Assembly: GCA_017617525.1 (NCBI GenBank)
Contig: JAFZWA010000034.1
Span: forward strand, 1 to 39,040
Source of the DNA: Clostridiales bacterium
GTDB taxonomy: Bacteria > Bacillota > Clostridia > Saccharofermentanales > Saccharofermentanaceae
Reading direction: 5' to 3'
Length of the DNA stretch: 39,040 nucleotides
This document shows, piece after piece, positions 27,073-35,519 of the stretch. The notes under the pieces were generated by a model. The model had not been told where the DNA came from. It ran no database searches and saw nothing but the letters and a program-made list of their open reading frames with translations. A program made the position numbers and the translations under genes. Within the stretch, counting starts at the first letter, position 1. Every line of letters starts with the position of its first letter.

Positions 27073-28587
27073 GTGGATGAGTATAGATTGCTCGAAATGA
27101 GAGGCATCGAAAAAACATTTCCAGGTGTTCGCGCACTGCAGAACGTGGACTTCTCCTTAAACGCAGGTGAGATCCACGCGCTGATGGGTGAAAACGGCGC
27201 AGGAAAATCAACACTGATCAAGGTATTAACCGGTGTGTACAGCAAAGATGCGGGAACCATCCGTCTGGATGGAAAGGAAGTAAAGATCCATTCCCCTCAG
27301 GATGCACAGAACGCAGGTATCAGTACCGTATATCAGGAGATCACATTGTGTCCGAACCTTTCCGTTGCCGAGAACATGTTCATCGGCCGTGGAAACGGAA
27401 AGATCACCAATTGGAAGGAAATGAATGATCGGGCGAAGACTCTCTTGGAGAGACTCGATATTCCCGCTAAGGCTACACAGCAGCTGGCAAACTGTTCTAT
27501 CGCCGTACAGCAGATGGTTGCGATCGCACGCGCGATAGATATGGAATGCAAGGTCCTTATTCTGGACGAACCGACATCCTCGTTGGATGAGCAAGAGGTA
27601 GAAAAGCTTTTCGGATTGATGAGAGATTTGAAAGCAATGGGTGTCGGTATCATTTTCGTGACCCACTTTCTGGATCAGGTCTATGAAGTCTGCGATAAGA
27701 TCACGGTTTTGCGAGACGGCCAACTGGTAGGTGAATATGAGATCAGGGATCTCCCGAGAGTGCAACTCGTCGCAAAAATGCTCGGTAAAGAAATGGACGA
27801 TCTTTCGGATATCAAGGGAGAACATGAAGCGTACCATTCCCCGGACGCAGACATGAAGATATTCGAGGCAGAGAAACTCCAGAGTAATGCCGGTATCAAG
27901 CCTTTCAATTTCCATATTCAAAAGGGCGAAGTCAACGGGTTCACCGGCCTGCTCGGATCCGGCCGAAGTGAGTGCGTACGCGCGATCTTCGGAGCGGACC
28001 GGGTCATCGGCGGTAAGGTAAAAGTCAAAGGTAAGGAAGTTAAGATCCATAAGCCGAAAGACGCGATGAAAAACGGTATCGCGTATCTTCCGGAAGACCG
28101 TAAAGTCGACGGCATTATCGGCGACCTTTCGGTACGTGAGAATATCATCCTTGCGCTTCAGGTCATGAAAGGATTCTTTAAGCCTTTCACAAAGGCACAG
28201 GCCTATGCTTTTGCCGATGAATACATTAAGAAACTGAATATCAAAACGGCATCAGCCGATACTCCGATCAAATCCCTGTCCGGCGGTAACCAGCAGAAGG
28301 TTATCCTGGCCAGATGGCTCCTGATGCATCCGGAATACCTGATCCTTGACGAACCGACAAGAGGTATCGACGTCGGTACGAAAGTAGATATTCAGAAGCT
28401 CGTCCTCGAGCTTGCTTCGGGAGGAATGAGCATTACCTTTATTTCTTCGGAGACAGACGAGATGCTCCGTACATGTTCGCGACTGATTGTCATGAGAGAT
28501 AGAAAAGTCGTTGGAGAATTAAGCGGAGACGATCTGACGCAGTCGATGATCATGAGTACTATTGCAGGAGGAGAGTCGGATGAGTAA
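27073..28587 (+). CDS. CUT2 sugar ABC transporter ATP-binding protein (YtfR/MglA-like), GTG start
   Basis: 504 residues with two fused ATPase halves, as in all CUT2 importers. The first half has Walker A MGENGAGKSTLIKVL and Walker B LILDEPTSSLD, with a degenerate signature (NCSIAVQQMVAIARAI), normal for the family. The second half lacks a standard Walker A (GLLGSGRSECVRAIFG) but has the signature SGGNQQKVILARWLL and LILDEPTRGIDVG. The start is GTG at 27073, with GAGG eight bases upstream. It energises import with the two permeases that follow; the next gene overlaps by 8 bases. Confidence 0.95.
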   Translation: MDEYRLLEMRGIEKTFPGVRALQNVDFSLNAGEIHALMGENGAGKSTLIKVLTGVYSKDAGTIRLDGKEVKIHSPQDAQNAGISTVYQEITLCPNLSVAENMFIGRGNGKITNWKEMNDRAKTLLERLDIPAKATQQLANCSIAVQQMVAIARAIDMECKVLILDEPTSSLDEQEVEKLFGLMRDLKAMGVGIIFVTHFLDQVYEVCDKITVLRDGQLVGEYEIRDLPRVQLVAKMLGKEMDDLSDIKGEHEAYHSPDADMKIFEAEKLQSNAGIKPFNFHIQKGEVNGFTGLLGSGRSECVRAIFGADRVIGGKVKVKGKEVKIHKPKDAMKNGIAYLPEDRKVDGIIGDLSVRENIILALQVMKGFFKPFTKAQAYAFADEYIKKLNIKTASADTPIKSLSGGNQQKVILARWLLMHPEYLILDEPTRGIDVGTKVDIQKLVLELASGGMSITFISSETDEMLRTCSRLIVMRDRKVVGELSGDDLTQSMIMSTIAGGESDE

Positions 28588-29713
28588 TAACGATACTAAG
28601 GCACCGGCCAATAAGTTTTTCACGGTAGTGAAGAAGGTCGTGTCGCATCAGATGTTTATCCCGATCATGGCCCTTCTGATCCTCGCGATCGTCAACCTGG
28701 CTTTTGATCCGAACTTTTTCAAAATCACTCTTGGAAAGAACAATGCCGGAAACCCTATCCTGTCCGGTCCATTGATTACCATCCTGGATTATGGTGCCGA
28801 GACCGCTATCCTCGCAATCGGTATGACACTGGTTACAGCGGCTGCAGGCGGCCAGGATATCTCAGTCGGTGCAACGATCGCTATCGCGGGTTCGGCTATG
28901 CTGCGCGTCCTCTGCGGTACTAACCCCTCTCCCGATACGATCCAGGCACCGATCATCGTGGCATTCTTAGTCGCTTGTCTCGTCGGTATCGCGTGCGGTG
29001 CTTTTAACGGAGCATTGGTATCGTTCTTTAAGATCCAGCCGATGATCGCGACCTTGATCCTGTTTACCGCGGGACGATCGATCGCCGCGTGGATCAACTA
29101 CAACAAGCTTCCGGTCGTACCGGATCCGAAGTTCGCTTATTTCGGCGGCATTATCCCGGGCATTCCGGTACCGACACCGATCTTCATCATGCTGGCGTGT
29201 GTCATCATCATGGCGCTGGTACTGAAGTTCACAAACCTGGGACTTTACACGCAGTCGGTCGGTATCAACGAAAAGTCCGCAAAGCTTAACGGTATCAATC
29301 CGATCGCGATTAAGTTCATCGCTTTCGTTATCCTCGGACTCTGTGTCGCGGTAGCGGCTCTCATCAAAGTATCCCGTATCTCGACGATCAACTACAGTGT
29401 TATCGCAAAGGATATCGAGATGGACGCGATCCTCGCGGTCGCTCTCGGCGGAAACGCGCTTTCCGGCGGTAAGTTCAATATGTGGGCATCGATCCTCGGC
29501 GCCTATGTATTCCAGTTCTTAACGACCACACTTTATAAGTTCAACATCGCCTCTTCGGCACTTCCTGCTTACAAGGCGACCGTCGTCATCCTGCTGGTAT
29601 TCTTCTCGGCACCGAAGGTCCGTGAGATGATCGGCAAGGGCTTTAAGAAAATGAAAGATTCCATGAAAAACCGTAGGCATAAAGCCGCGACAGCAAGTGA
29701 GGGGGAAGCATAA
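28580..29713 (+). CDS. CUT2 sugar ABC transporter permease (YtfT-like)
   Basis: 377 residues from the ATG at 28580 (MSNNDTKAPANKF), preferred because AGGAGG at 28566-28571 lies eight bases before it; an ATG at 28562 has no such site. BPD_transp_2 family with about eight to ten membrane helices. Motifs typical of ribose-type permeases are visible: GMTLVTAAAGGQDISVGATI, IQPMIATLILFTAGRSIAAW and ILAVALGGNALSGGKFNMWA. It forms a heterodimer with the permease encoded next, as YtfT does with YjfF. Confidence 0.93.
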   Translation: MSNNDTKAPANKFFTVVKKVVSHQMFIPIMALLILAIVNLAFDPNFFKITLGKNNAGNPILSGPLITILDYGAETAILAIGMTLVTAAAGGQDISVGATIAIAGSAMLRVLCGTNPSPDTIQAPIIVAFLVACLVGIACGAFNGALVSFFKIQPMIATLILFTAGRSIAAWINYNKLPVVPDPKFAYFGGIIPGIPVPTPIFIMLACVIIMALVLKFTNLGLYTQSVGINEKSAKLNGINPIAIKFIAFVILGLCVAVAALIKVSRISTINYSVIAKDIEMDAILAVALGGNALSGGKFNMWASILGAYVFQFLTTTLYKFNIASSALPAYKATVVILLVFFSAPKVREMIGKGFKKMKDSMKNRRHKAATASEGEA

Positions 29714-30759
29714 TGGATAAAAAGAAGCTCAAGGGCGGCATTTTTAACCGCATAAGCGATACGAACCTTCTCCTTTGTATCACGATCGTGATCTTCCTTA
29801 TCATGTACATCAGCGCGATCGTATTCCTGGGCGGCGGATTCAAAAAACCGCAGATGTTCTTCAACATCTTAAACAACGAAGCACCATTGATCATCACGGC
29901 TTGCGGTATGAGCATCGTCATGATCTCCGGCGGTATCGATATCTCCATCGGCGGCGTTGTAGCACTTGTAAGTATGTCCTGCGCGGTCTATCTCGATAAG
30001 ACTCCCGGTGGCGGAAACGTGTGGGTATCGATGCTGATCGCACTTGCCATCGGACTTCTGTTCGGTATCGTGCAGGGTTATCTCGTGGCTTACTGTGAGA
30101 TCCAGCCGTTTATCGTTACCCTGGCCGGCATGTTCTTTGCCCGAGGTATGACGACGATCGTAAATACAGATCCGTTCAACGTCGAGAACAGTGCTTTTAG
30201 AAAATTAAAAGATACGAGAATCACCATCCCGAAGATGGGATCTTACACGAAAAAAGGACTATATCAGGCGGCTCACATCGAGATCGGTGTGGTTGTGGCC
30301 ATAGCGATTGTGGTAGTATTATTCTTAGTACTGCGCTACACCAAGCTCGGCCGATCTTTCTACGCGGTAGGCGGAAACCCGCAGAGCGCTCTGATGCTCG
30401 GCATCAACGTCAAAAGGACGAAGTTCCTCTCGCACGTGATCTGCGGACTTATGGCAGGTATCGGAGGTTATGTATATTTCCTCCATGTCGGCTCCGGCGC
30501 TCCTTCCCATGCGACAGGCATGGAAATGAACGCGATCGCTTCCTCCATTATCGGTGGTACGATGCTCACGGGTGGCGTAGGCAATATTATCGGAACGCTG
30601 TTTGGAGTTCTTTCCTTGAGCTCGATCCAGAACATCGTCTCCAGTGCCGGACTTGGTCAGGCCTGGTGGACAGGTATCACGATCGGCGGCATGCTCTGCC
30701 TGTTCCTTTTGATCCAGAGCATCGTAATGTGGGCAAAGAAGAGGTCTCTCAAAGCGTAA
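29713..30759 (+). CDS. CUT2 sugar ABC transporter permease (YjfF-like)
   Basis: 348 residues. The ATG shares one base with the preceding stop, so the two permeases are translationally coupled. BPD_transp_2 family, with GMSIVMISGGIDISIGGVVA, IQPFIVTLAGMFFARGMTTI and IASSIIGGTMLTGGVGNIIG. A permease pair of unequal sequence is characteristic of YtfQRT-YjfF systems rather than single-permease ribose systems. The second binding protein starts 12 bases downstream. Confidence 0.93.
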   Translation: MDKKKLKGGIFNRISDTNLLLCITIVIFLIMYISAIVFLGGGFKKPQMFFNILNNEAPLIITACGMSIVMISGGIDISIGGVVALVSMSCAVYLDKTPGGGNVWVSMLIALAIGLLFGIVQGYLVAYCEIQPFIVTLAGMFFARGMTTIVNTDPFNVENSAFRKLKDTRITIPKMGSYTKKGLYQAAHIEIGVVVAIAIVVVLFLVLRYTKLGRSFYAVGGNPQSALMLGINVKRTKFLSHVICGLMAGIGGYVYFLHVGSGAPSHATGMEMNAIASSIIGGTMLTGGVGNIIGTLFGVLSLSSIQNIVSSAGLGQAWWTGITIGGMLCLFLLIQSIVMWAKKRSLKA

Positions 30760-30770
30760 GGGAGCTTAAA

Positions 30771-31808
30771 ATGAAAAAACCGGTCCACCTGACTGTATTG
30801 TTACTCCTGCTGGCAGCAATTGCTACTGCCTGCAGGAGTAATGCTGTTCCGGAGACGACAGAAGAGCCAGTCTCCGATATCAAAACGGTAAACGTCGGCT
30901 TCTCTCAGCTCGGCGCTGAATCCGACTGGAGATCCGCGCATACCGACTCGATCCTGACGGCGCTTTCCAAAGAGAACGGCTTTAACCTGACATACAAAAA
31001 CGGACAGCAGAAGCAGGCCAATCAGGTCACGGCGCTTCGTATGTTTATCCAGCAGGATGTCGATTACATCGTTCTGGCGCCCGAGACGGAGACCGGTTGG
31101 GATTTCGTTTTGAAGGAAGCAAAGGACGCGGGCATCCCGGTCATCATCGTCGACCGTCGAGTCGATGTTGAAGATCAGTCTCTTTATTCGTGCTGGGTCG
31201 GATCCGACTTCGAGCTCGAAGGCAAAAAGATGTGCGCCTGGATCAACGAGTACAGTAAGATCAACGGGATCGCACCCGAGGATCTTCACATCGTGCATAT
31301 CCAGGGAACGCTCGGCTCGACCGCGCAGATCGGAAGAACGCGCGGCTTGAATAACGCGGTGCAGGAATACGGATGGGATCTGCTCGCGCAGGAGAACGGT
31401 GAATTCACCGAGACGCGTGGTAAAGAAGTCATGGCGTCTTTTCTCAATCAGTTCGACAACATCAACGTCGTTTACTGCGAGAACGATAACGAAGCCATCG
31501 GCGCGATCGAAGCGATCGAGGCAACCGGCAGAAAGGTCGGCTCGGATATCAAGAACGGCGAGATCATGGTCGTTTCTTTTGACGGCATCAATGAAGAAGC
31601 GATGCAATACCTTCAGGAAGGAAAGATCTCCTGCATCGGTGAATGTAATCCGCTTCACGGCCCGCGTGTCCTCGATCTGATCAATACTCTCGAAGAGGGA
31701 AAAGAACCGGAAAAGTACAACTATGTTCCGGAGACTTTATTCAGCTCCGTCCCGGAGATCAAGAGCGTCACTGTAGACGGAGAGACGTACTCGGTAACCA
31801 TTAAGTGA
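30771..31808 (+). CDS. Second YtfQ-like sugar-binding lipoprotein
   Basis: 345 residues from the ATG at 30771 (MKKPVHLTVLLLLLAAIATA), with AAGGGAG just upstream; the frame extends into the permease gene but that part is not the real start. The Cys after IATA is the probable lipidation site. The binding domain is closer to E. coli YtfQ than the first copy: VGFSQLGAESDWRSAHTDSI, NGQQKQANQVTALRMFI, VLAPETETGWDFVLKEAKDA, VIIVDRRVDVEDQSLY and IQGTLGSTAQIGRTRGL. It ends the transporter operon. Having two binding proteins for one importer suggests two ligands, or one transport and one sensing role with YesM. Confidence 0.9.
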   Translation: MKKPVHLTVLLLLLAAIATACRSNAVPETTEEPVSDIKTVNVGFSQLGAESDWRSAHTDSILTALSKENGFNLTYKNGQQKQANQVTALRMFIQQDVDYIVLAPETETGWDFVLKEAKDAGIPVIIVDRRVDVEDQSLYSCWVGSDFELEGKKMCAWINEYSKINGIAPEDLHIVHIQGTLGSTAQIGRTRGLNNAVQEYGWDLLAQENGEFTETRGKEVMASFLNQFDNINVVYCENDNEAIGAIEAIEATGRKVGSDIKNGEIMVVSFDGINEEAMQYLQEGKISCIGECNPLHGPRVLDLINTLEEGKEPEKYNYVPETLFSSVPEIKSVTVDGETYSVTIK

Positions 31809-31903
31809 GTGCTAGTGGTGCGACGTGCGCGGCTTGATTTGATGAGCGCGGCGTGATTCCTCAATTGGACAAAATCAAAAAAATGTGAGAAACTGACAGC
31901 CGG

Positions 31904-31931
31904 AAGTACTGCTCCCTGGAGCAGTGCTTTT
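31904..31931 (+). terminator. Probable terminator or leader hairpin after the sugar-transporter operon
   Basis: AAGTACTGCTCC at 31904-31915 and GGAGCAGTGCTT at 31918-31929 pair (11 Watson-Crick, one G-U, though the innermost pairs must open for a loop), with T-run to 31931. It lies between the second binding protein and the next lipoprotein gene. Confidence 0.7.
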
Positions 31932-31958
31932 CGAGCTTCTTTAGGGGAGGAAATGAGG

Positions 31959-33569
31959 ATGAAAAAGATCGTTGCAGTATTACTCTGCGCGGCTACGCTG
32001 ATGGGATGCGTCGCCTGCAGCAAGTCTGAAGAAACGACAAAGAAGAAGAAAAAGAAGACAAAGAAAACTACTGAGATCACGGAGACAGAAGAGACGGAAG
32101 TGCCTTCCGATACTCCAAGTTCCGAGACCGAAACGGAACCGACGGATACTCAGCCGCAGTACCAGTCCGATCTTGTGATCACACATGATCTTTCCGGAGA
32201 AGAGATCAAATCGACGTCGTGCGTGCTCGCGTATGGCGCGATCGACGCGAACGAGGAAGACGAATACTTAGCAAGATACCCCAAGAGGATCAGATGCCAG
32301 TATGAGCTTATGAATTCGGTCGGATCTTCCCCGAACGTGAACGCGATCCTTGAGGAACTTACCTATCACGAAGCGGAATCCGTTACGCGCGTTTACGAAA
32401 AAGAACTCGAAGAGTTTACCGGACTTGTGGAGAGCGGATCGCCGCTTTATAACTATAGCTACTGTGTCGACCACGACGTCATTCGTGCCGACAGCCAGAT
32501 CCTGTCCATCAAGTACAATTCCACGGTATATGACTCTCGTACGGATGACAGCTTCAAGACCGAAAAGTATCTGAATTATAATTCCGCGGACGGAACGGCG
32601 ATCGAGAACGAGGACGTCATCGTGAATATGGATGAGTTCATCCTTTACTACAAGGGATACTGCCAGCAGTTTGGCCTGGATCCGAGTAACGCCCTCGAGC
32701 AGATCGAGAACGGTGAATTCACATTCGGACTTACCTACGACGGCATCATCGTTGACGACGTCAAGATCCCGGTATATACGACAAACGGCATATTTGACAT
32801 GAGCTATTTCGGCTCGACTCCGAAGACTTACACGCTCACATTGGAAAAGGACCACTGGCTGATGTGGGACATCAACGATGATGGTCAGATGGATAAACTG
32901 GGTGTTTCCGTAACCAAAGACGGATACGAGGTCGAAAGCCTGATCATTACCATGTATGGTCAGGAATATACTTTCCAGGCCTCTGAGTTCGATGAGATGG
33001 AATACATGGAAGATCTCAGCGATTGGGCGGACAGCTGCGTCATGAGCGTAAACGGAAAGCTTTACCTTTTAGTCGTTATGGACTGGGAAGGCGAAGACTA
33101 CATGACCTATGCATTTGACATCAACGGAGATCAGCCCGTATTCACCGACTTCATGTACAGTGCTCCATACGACACTACGGATCCGAATCATTTCCATGTC
33201 GAGCTCAGACAGGACATCATGGGAACGCAGTTCTATGAATTCGATTACGCACTTTCTGAAGACGGTGGTTTCCTGCAGCTTTCCATGATGGGAAGGATCC
33301 ACTCCGGTCTTTATATCACAACGATCGCCTTGACGGGTAACCTTTATAACATTACGACAGGTGAGAAAGGCGAAGAGTTTGAGATCGCCGGCGGAACACC
33401 GGTCGAGGTCATCGCATATGACGTAGAAACGGGAGATCTGATCGTAAGACTTCACTCAAAATATGACGATCTCGATCTGATCGACGTGGCACTTTCGACG
33501 GATAAGCGATCTAAGATCGCCGGCATCGAGAACAACGATGCATTCCTCGGACTTAGCTGGGCGGATTAA
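31959..33569 (+). CDS. Lipoprotein of unknown function
   Basis: 536 residues from the ATG at 31959 (MKKIVAVLLCAATLMGC), chosen over an ATG six bases earlier because GGGGAGG is then at a normal distance. The lipobox LMGC is good; a second Cys follows in CVACSK. A linker of about 50 residues rich in Lys, Thr and Glu precedes the body. The body contains many Asp/Glu and aromatic residues; one stretch (WDINDDGQMDKLGVSVTKDG) resembles a VCBS/FG-GAP-like Asp-rich loop. No enzyme motif is seen and I do not recognise the family. It follows the sugar-transport operon after a hairpin. Confidence 0.75.
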   Translation: MKKIVAVLLCAATLMGCVACSKSEETTKKKKKKTKKTTEITETEETEVPSDTPSSETETEPTDTQPQYQSDLVITHDLSGEEIKSTSCVLAYGAIDANEEDEYLARYPKRIRCQYELMNSVGSSPNVNAILEELTYHEAESVTRVYEKELEEFTGLVESGSPLYNYSYCVDHDVIRADSQILSIKYNSTVYDSRTDDSFKTEKYLNYNSADGTAIENEDVIVNMDEFILYYKGYCQQFGLDPSNALEQIENGEFTFGLTYDGIIVDDVKIPVYTTNGIFDMSYFGSTPKTYTLTLEKDHWLMWDINDDGQMDKLGVSVTKDGYEVESLIITMYGQEYTFQASEFDEMEYMEDLSDWADSCVMSVNGKLYLLVVMDWEGEDYMTYAFDINGDQPVFTDFMYSAPYDTTDPNHFHVELRQDIMGTQFYEFDYALSEDGGFLQLSMMGRIHSGLYITTIALTGNLYNITTGEKGEEFEIAGGTPVEVIAYDVETGDLIVRLHSKYDDLDLIDVALSTDKRSKIAGIENNDAFLGLSWAD

Positions 33570-33579
33570 GATCCTGCTC

Positions 33580-33610
33580 GAAAAGCACTGCCGTTGACGC
33601 GCGTCAGCGG
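33580..33610 (-). terminator. Terminator of the HD-mutY operon (minus strand)
   Basis: On the minus strand CCGCTGACG pairs with CGTCAACGG (33610-33591; nine pairs) and is followed by CAGTGCTTTTC. The stem contains the mutY stop codon. On the plus strand there is no T-run, so it would stop only minus-strand transcripts efficiently. Confidence 0.6.
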
Positions 33611-34683
33611 TAGGCGCGGATCGCGGAGGCGAAAGCGAGGCTTTCGTACTTTTTCGGACTGACTGCTTCACCGAGACTTTTGGCTTCCTTTTCGAAGGAA
33701 GCGGGGAGATGGATCTCGTAGCCGAGCATGTTCCACTTTAAGTGGGAGAAGATGTGCCTGCTTTTTCCGATCGGGCGGATGTCCAGAAGATCTTCGGACT
33801 TCGTGAGGCTCTCTAAAGAGAAGTGCTTCTCGAGAAAGGCTCTTACCTCGGAATCGGTGAGGATGCCGGGAATATCAACAAGTTCATAAAGCCCTGCCAG
33901 AAGACCACTGGCGGGGCGTTTTTTTACGATGACCTTATTTCCGACATAGATCTTCAGGATCGTGTGATCTTCGGTCGGCGTCTCTTTCTTTTCTTTCTTT
34001 GCCGGAAAGTCTTCCTGCTTTCCGAGAAGGTACGCGCTGCAGTTTTCATGTAGAGGACAGGCTTCGCACTTCGGAGATCTCGGTGTGCAGATCAGAGAGC
34101 CCAGATCCATCAGGGCTTCGTTAAAGTCGCCCGGGGCATCTTTCGGAAGATCTGCTTCGACTCGCTTATAAATCTCCTTATAGGTCGATTGCTCGGATGC
34201 GACGAGTGGAAGAGAATGCAAACGACAGTAGATGCGGATGCAGTTTCCGTCGACAGCGGGAACGGCGATGTCGTAGGCAAGAGAAGCGATGGCGCCCTGC
34301 ATGTAAGGGCCGATTCCGGGGATCGAGATGAGAAGATCCGGATCGGACGGGAGTTCGCCATTATAGTGTTCGCAGATGTATTCGGCGCCGCGTTTTAAGT
34401 TTCTCGCGCGAGAGTAATAGCCGAGACCTTCCCAGAGCTTGAGGACTTCGTCTTCCGGTGCTTTTGCCAAAGAAGAAGGATCCGGGAAACGCTTGAGAAA
34501 ACGCGGATAGTAATCGAGCACGGTCGTCACTCGGGTCTGCTGAAGCATCGCTTCGGAGATCCAGGTCGAATAGGGCGTGCGGTGGTTTCTCCAGGGGAGG
34601 TCTCTGTGGTTTTCGTAAAACCAGGAAAGAAGAGCAGAACTGATTGAGGCGAGTTCTTTTCGCGCGGGATCGGTTATCTCCAT
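33604..34683 (-). CDS. mutY: A/G-specific adenine glycosylase MutY
   Basis: 359 residues. Removes adenine mispaired with 8-oxoguanine. The catalytic Glu44 lies in ISEAMLQQTRVTTV and Asp145 in VPAVDGNCIR. The helix-hairpin-helix is ISIPGIGPYMQGAIASLAY. The iron-sulfur cluster cysteines are C199, C206, C209 and C215 (C-x6-C-x2-C-x5-C). A C-terminal NUDIX-like 8-oxoG recognition domain follows (KIYVGNKVIVKKRPASGLLA). Normal length. Overlaps the upstream HD gene by 10 bases on the same strand, so the two are coupled. Confidence 0.95.
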   Translation of the reverse strand: MEITDPARKELASISSALLSWFYENHRDLPWRNHRTPYSTWISEAMLQQTRVTTVLDYYPRFLKRFPDPSSLAKAPEDEVLKLWEGLGYYSRARNLKRGAEYICEHYNGELPSDPDLLISIPGIGPYMQGAIASLAYDIAVPAVDGNCIRIYCRLHSLPLVASEQSTYKEIYKRVEADLPKDAPGDFNEALMDLGSLICTPRSPKCEACPLHENCSAYLLGKQEDFPAKKEKKETPTEDHTILKIYVGNKVIVKKRPASGLLAGLYELVDIPGILTDSEVRAFLEKHFSLESLTKSEDLLDIRPIGKSRHIFSHLKWNMLGYEIHLPASFEKEAKSLGEAVSPKKYESLAFASAIRAYR

Positions 34684-35207
34684 GGCAGGAAAGCGATGAG
34701 GAAGGCAAACATGTGCGCAAGGTACGCGGCCGGTCTGCCATTACTGATCTTTCTTCCGAGCGCCGAAAAGACTTCTCTTGTCGCGCAGATCTTGTCTGAG
34801 ATCGTGACCAGGACCGCCTCTTTGTATCTCGGCGGGATCGGGGTCAGCGGGAACATGTGTCTTCGGATGATGTTCTCCTCGACAGGCGTCAGATCGAAAT
34901 CACGCTTGGCGTTTTCACACGCGATATGCGGGTGATGGAAGCCGTGGAGCTTTTCGAGTTTGACATTGTGCCAGTCATAAAGGAAGTAATCGTGAAGAAG
35001 CGCGCCTCGAACGAGCTGCTTCTGTTTAAATCTGAAGGGAAGGATCATCGACAGGAAAAGTGCCGTTTTGGCGACGGCGACACTGTGGTCATAACAGGTG
35101 CAGCGGCCGTGCTGCTTAAAAGCTTTGAGTTGGTTGAGATGCCCGGTCTTCAAAACGGGTTCTGAAAGGTGATTGAAAAGATTGTCACGCTTGATCAGTA
35201 ATCTCAA
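34674..35207 (-). CDS. HD-domain phosphohydrolase, probable TTG start
   Basis: 177 residues from TTG at 35207, chosen because AAGGAG lies seven bases before it; a GTG at 35243 in the same frame has no ribosome binding site. The HD pattern is HGRCTCYDHSVAVAKTA followed by RGALLHDYFLYDWH, and a later Asp in VTISDKICATREVFS. Proteins of this type sit beside various housekeeping genes in Clostridia; the substrate is unknown. It is co-transcribed with mutY. Confidence 0.83.
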   Translation of the reverse strand: MRLLIKRDNLFNHLSEPVLKTGHLNQLKAFKQHGRCTCYDHSVAVAKTALFLSMILPFRFKQKQLVRGALLHDYFLYDWHNVKLEKLHGFHHPHIACENAKRDFDLTPVEENIIRRHMFPLTPIPPRYKEAVLVTISDKICATREVFSALGRKISNGRPAAYLAHMFAFLIAFLPWR

Positions 35208-35252
35208 TTTCCGGCTCCTTTTTCGGTGATCTCGTGCCTTCACACAAGTGCT

Positions 35253-35281
35253 ATTTTATAACAAGGAAATGGGCAGTTCAA
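35253..35281 (-). promoter_or_regulatory. Promoter of the HD-mutY operon
   Basis: On the minus strand TTGAAC (35281-35276), a 17-base spacer and TAAAAT (35258-35253). Good sigma-A match, 46 bases upstream of the TTG start. It shares the 312-base gap (35208-35519) with the tkt promoter and leader. Confidence 0.6.
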
Positions 35282-35317
35282 TGCCGTTTACCAAAACTTA
35301 ACATAAGCGGAGAATGA

Positions 35318-35346
35318 TTGACATTTAGCCTTTGAAAATATAAACT
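35318..35346 (+). promoter_or_regulatory. tkt: Promoter of tkt
   Basis: TTGACA at 35318-35323 and TAAACT at 35341-35346 with 17 bases between; TATAAA at 35339 is an alternative -10 with a shorter spacer. Transcription would start near 35352 and give a leader of about 170 bases. Confidence 0.6.
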
Positions 35347-35386
35347 TATAGGGCAAGTGAGCTCGTGCTCCCATTTTTTTGCCCCA

Positions 35387-35413
35387 GTTTCGAAATCGAT
35401 TTCGAAACGTTTC
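35387..35413. promoter_or_regulatory. Overlapping palindromes in the tkt leader, likely LacI-family operator
   Basis: A perfect 22-base palindrome (35387-35408; each arm GTTTCGAAATC) overlaps a second palindrome GAAACGTTTC (35404-35413), whose central ACGT with A-rich left and T-rich right arm is typical of LacI-family operators. A T7 tract precedes it (35374-35380) after a weak hairpin. The site lies about 35 bases after the predicted start, a good roadblock position. A LacI-type gene lies directly after tkt. Confidence 0.65.
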
Positions 35414-35519
35414 CCTTCTCCTCGGAAAAAAGTGGGAACCACGGGTCACTTACTCTTGTCAATACGGCGCTGCTTCCCAGGCGCGTATACATAATTTCAT
35501 CAGAAGGAGTGTATGGAAT

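Noticed and set aside
35379-35519. 47-residue extension of transketolase
   Set aside because: Runs through the palindromic leader, is not protein-like, and the ribosome binding site fits the ATG at 35520.
35347-35519. Riboswitch in the tkt leader
   Set aside because: The leader has palindromes and a T7 tract, but I could not recognise the conserved core of any known riboswitch class.
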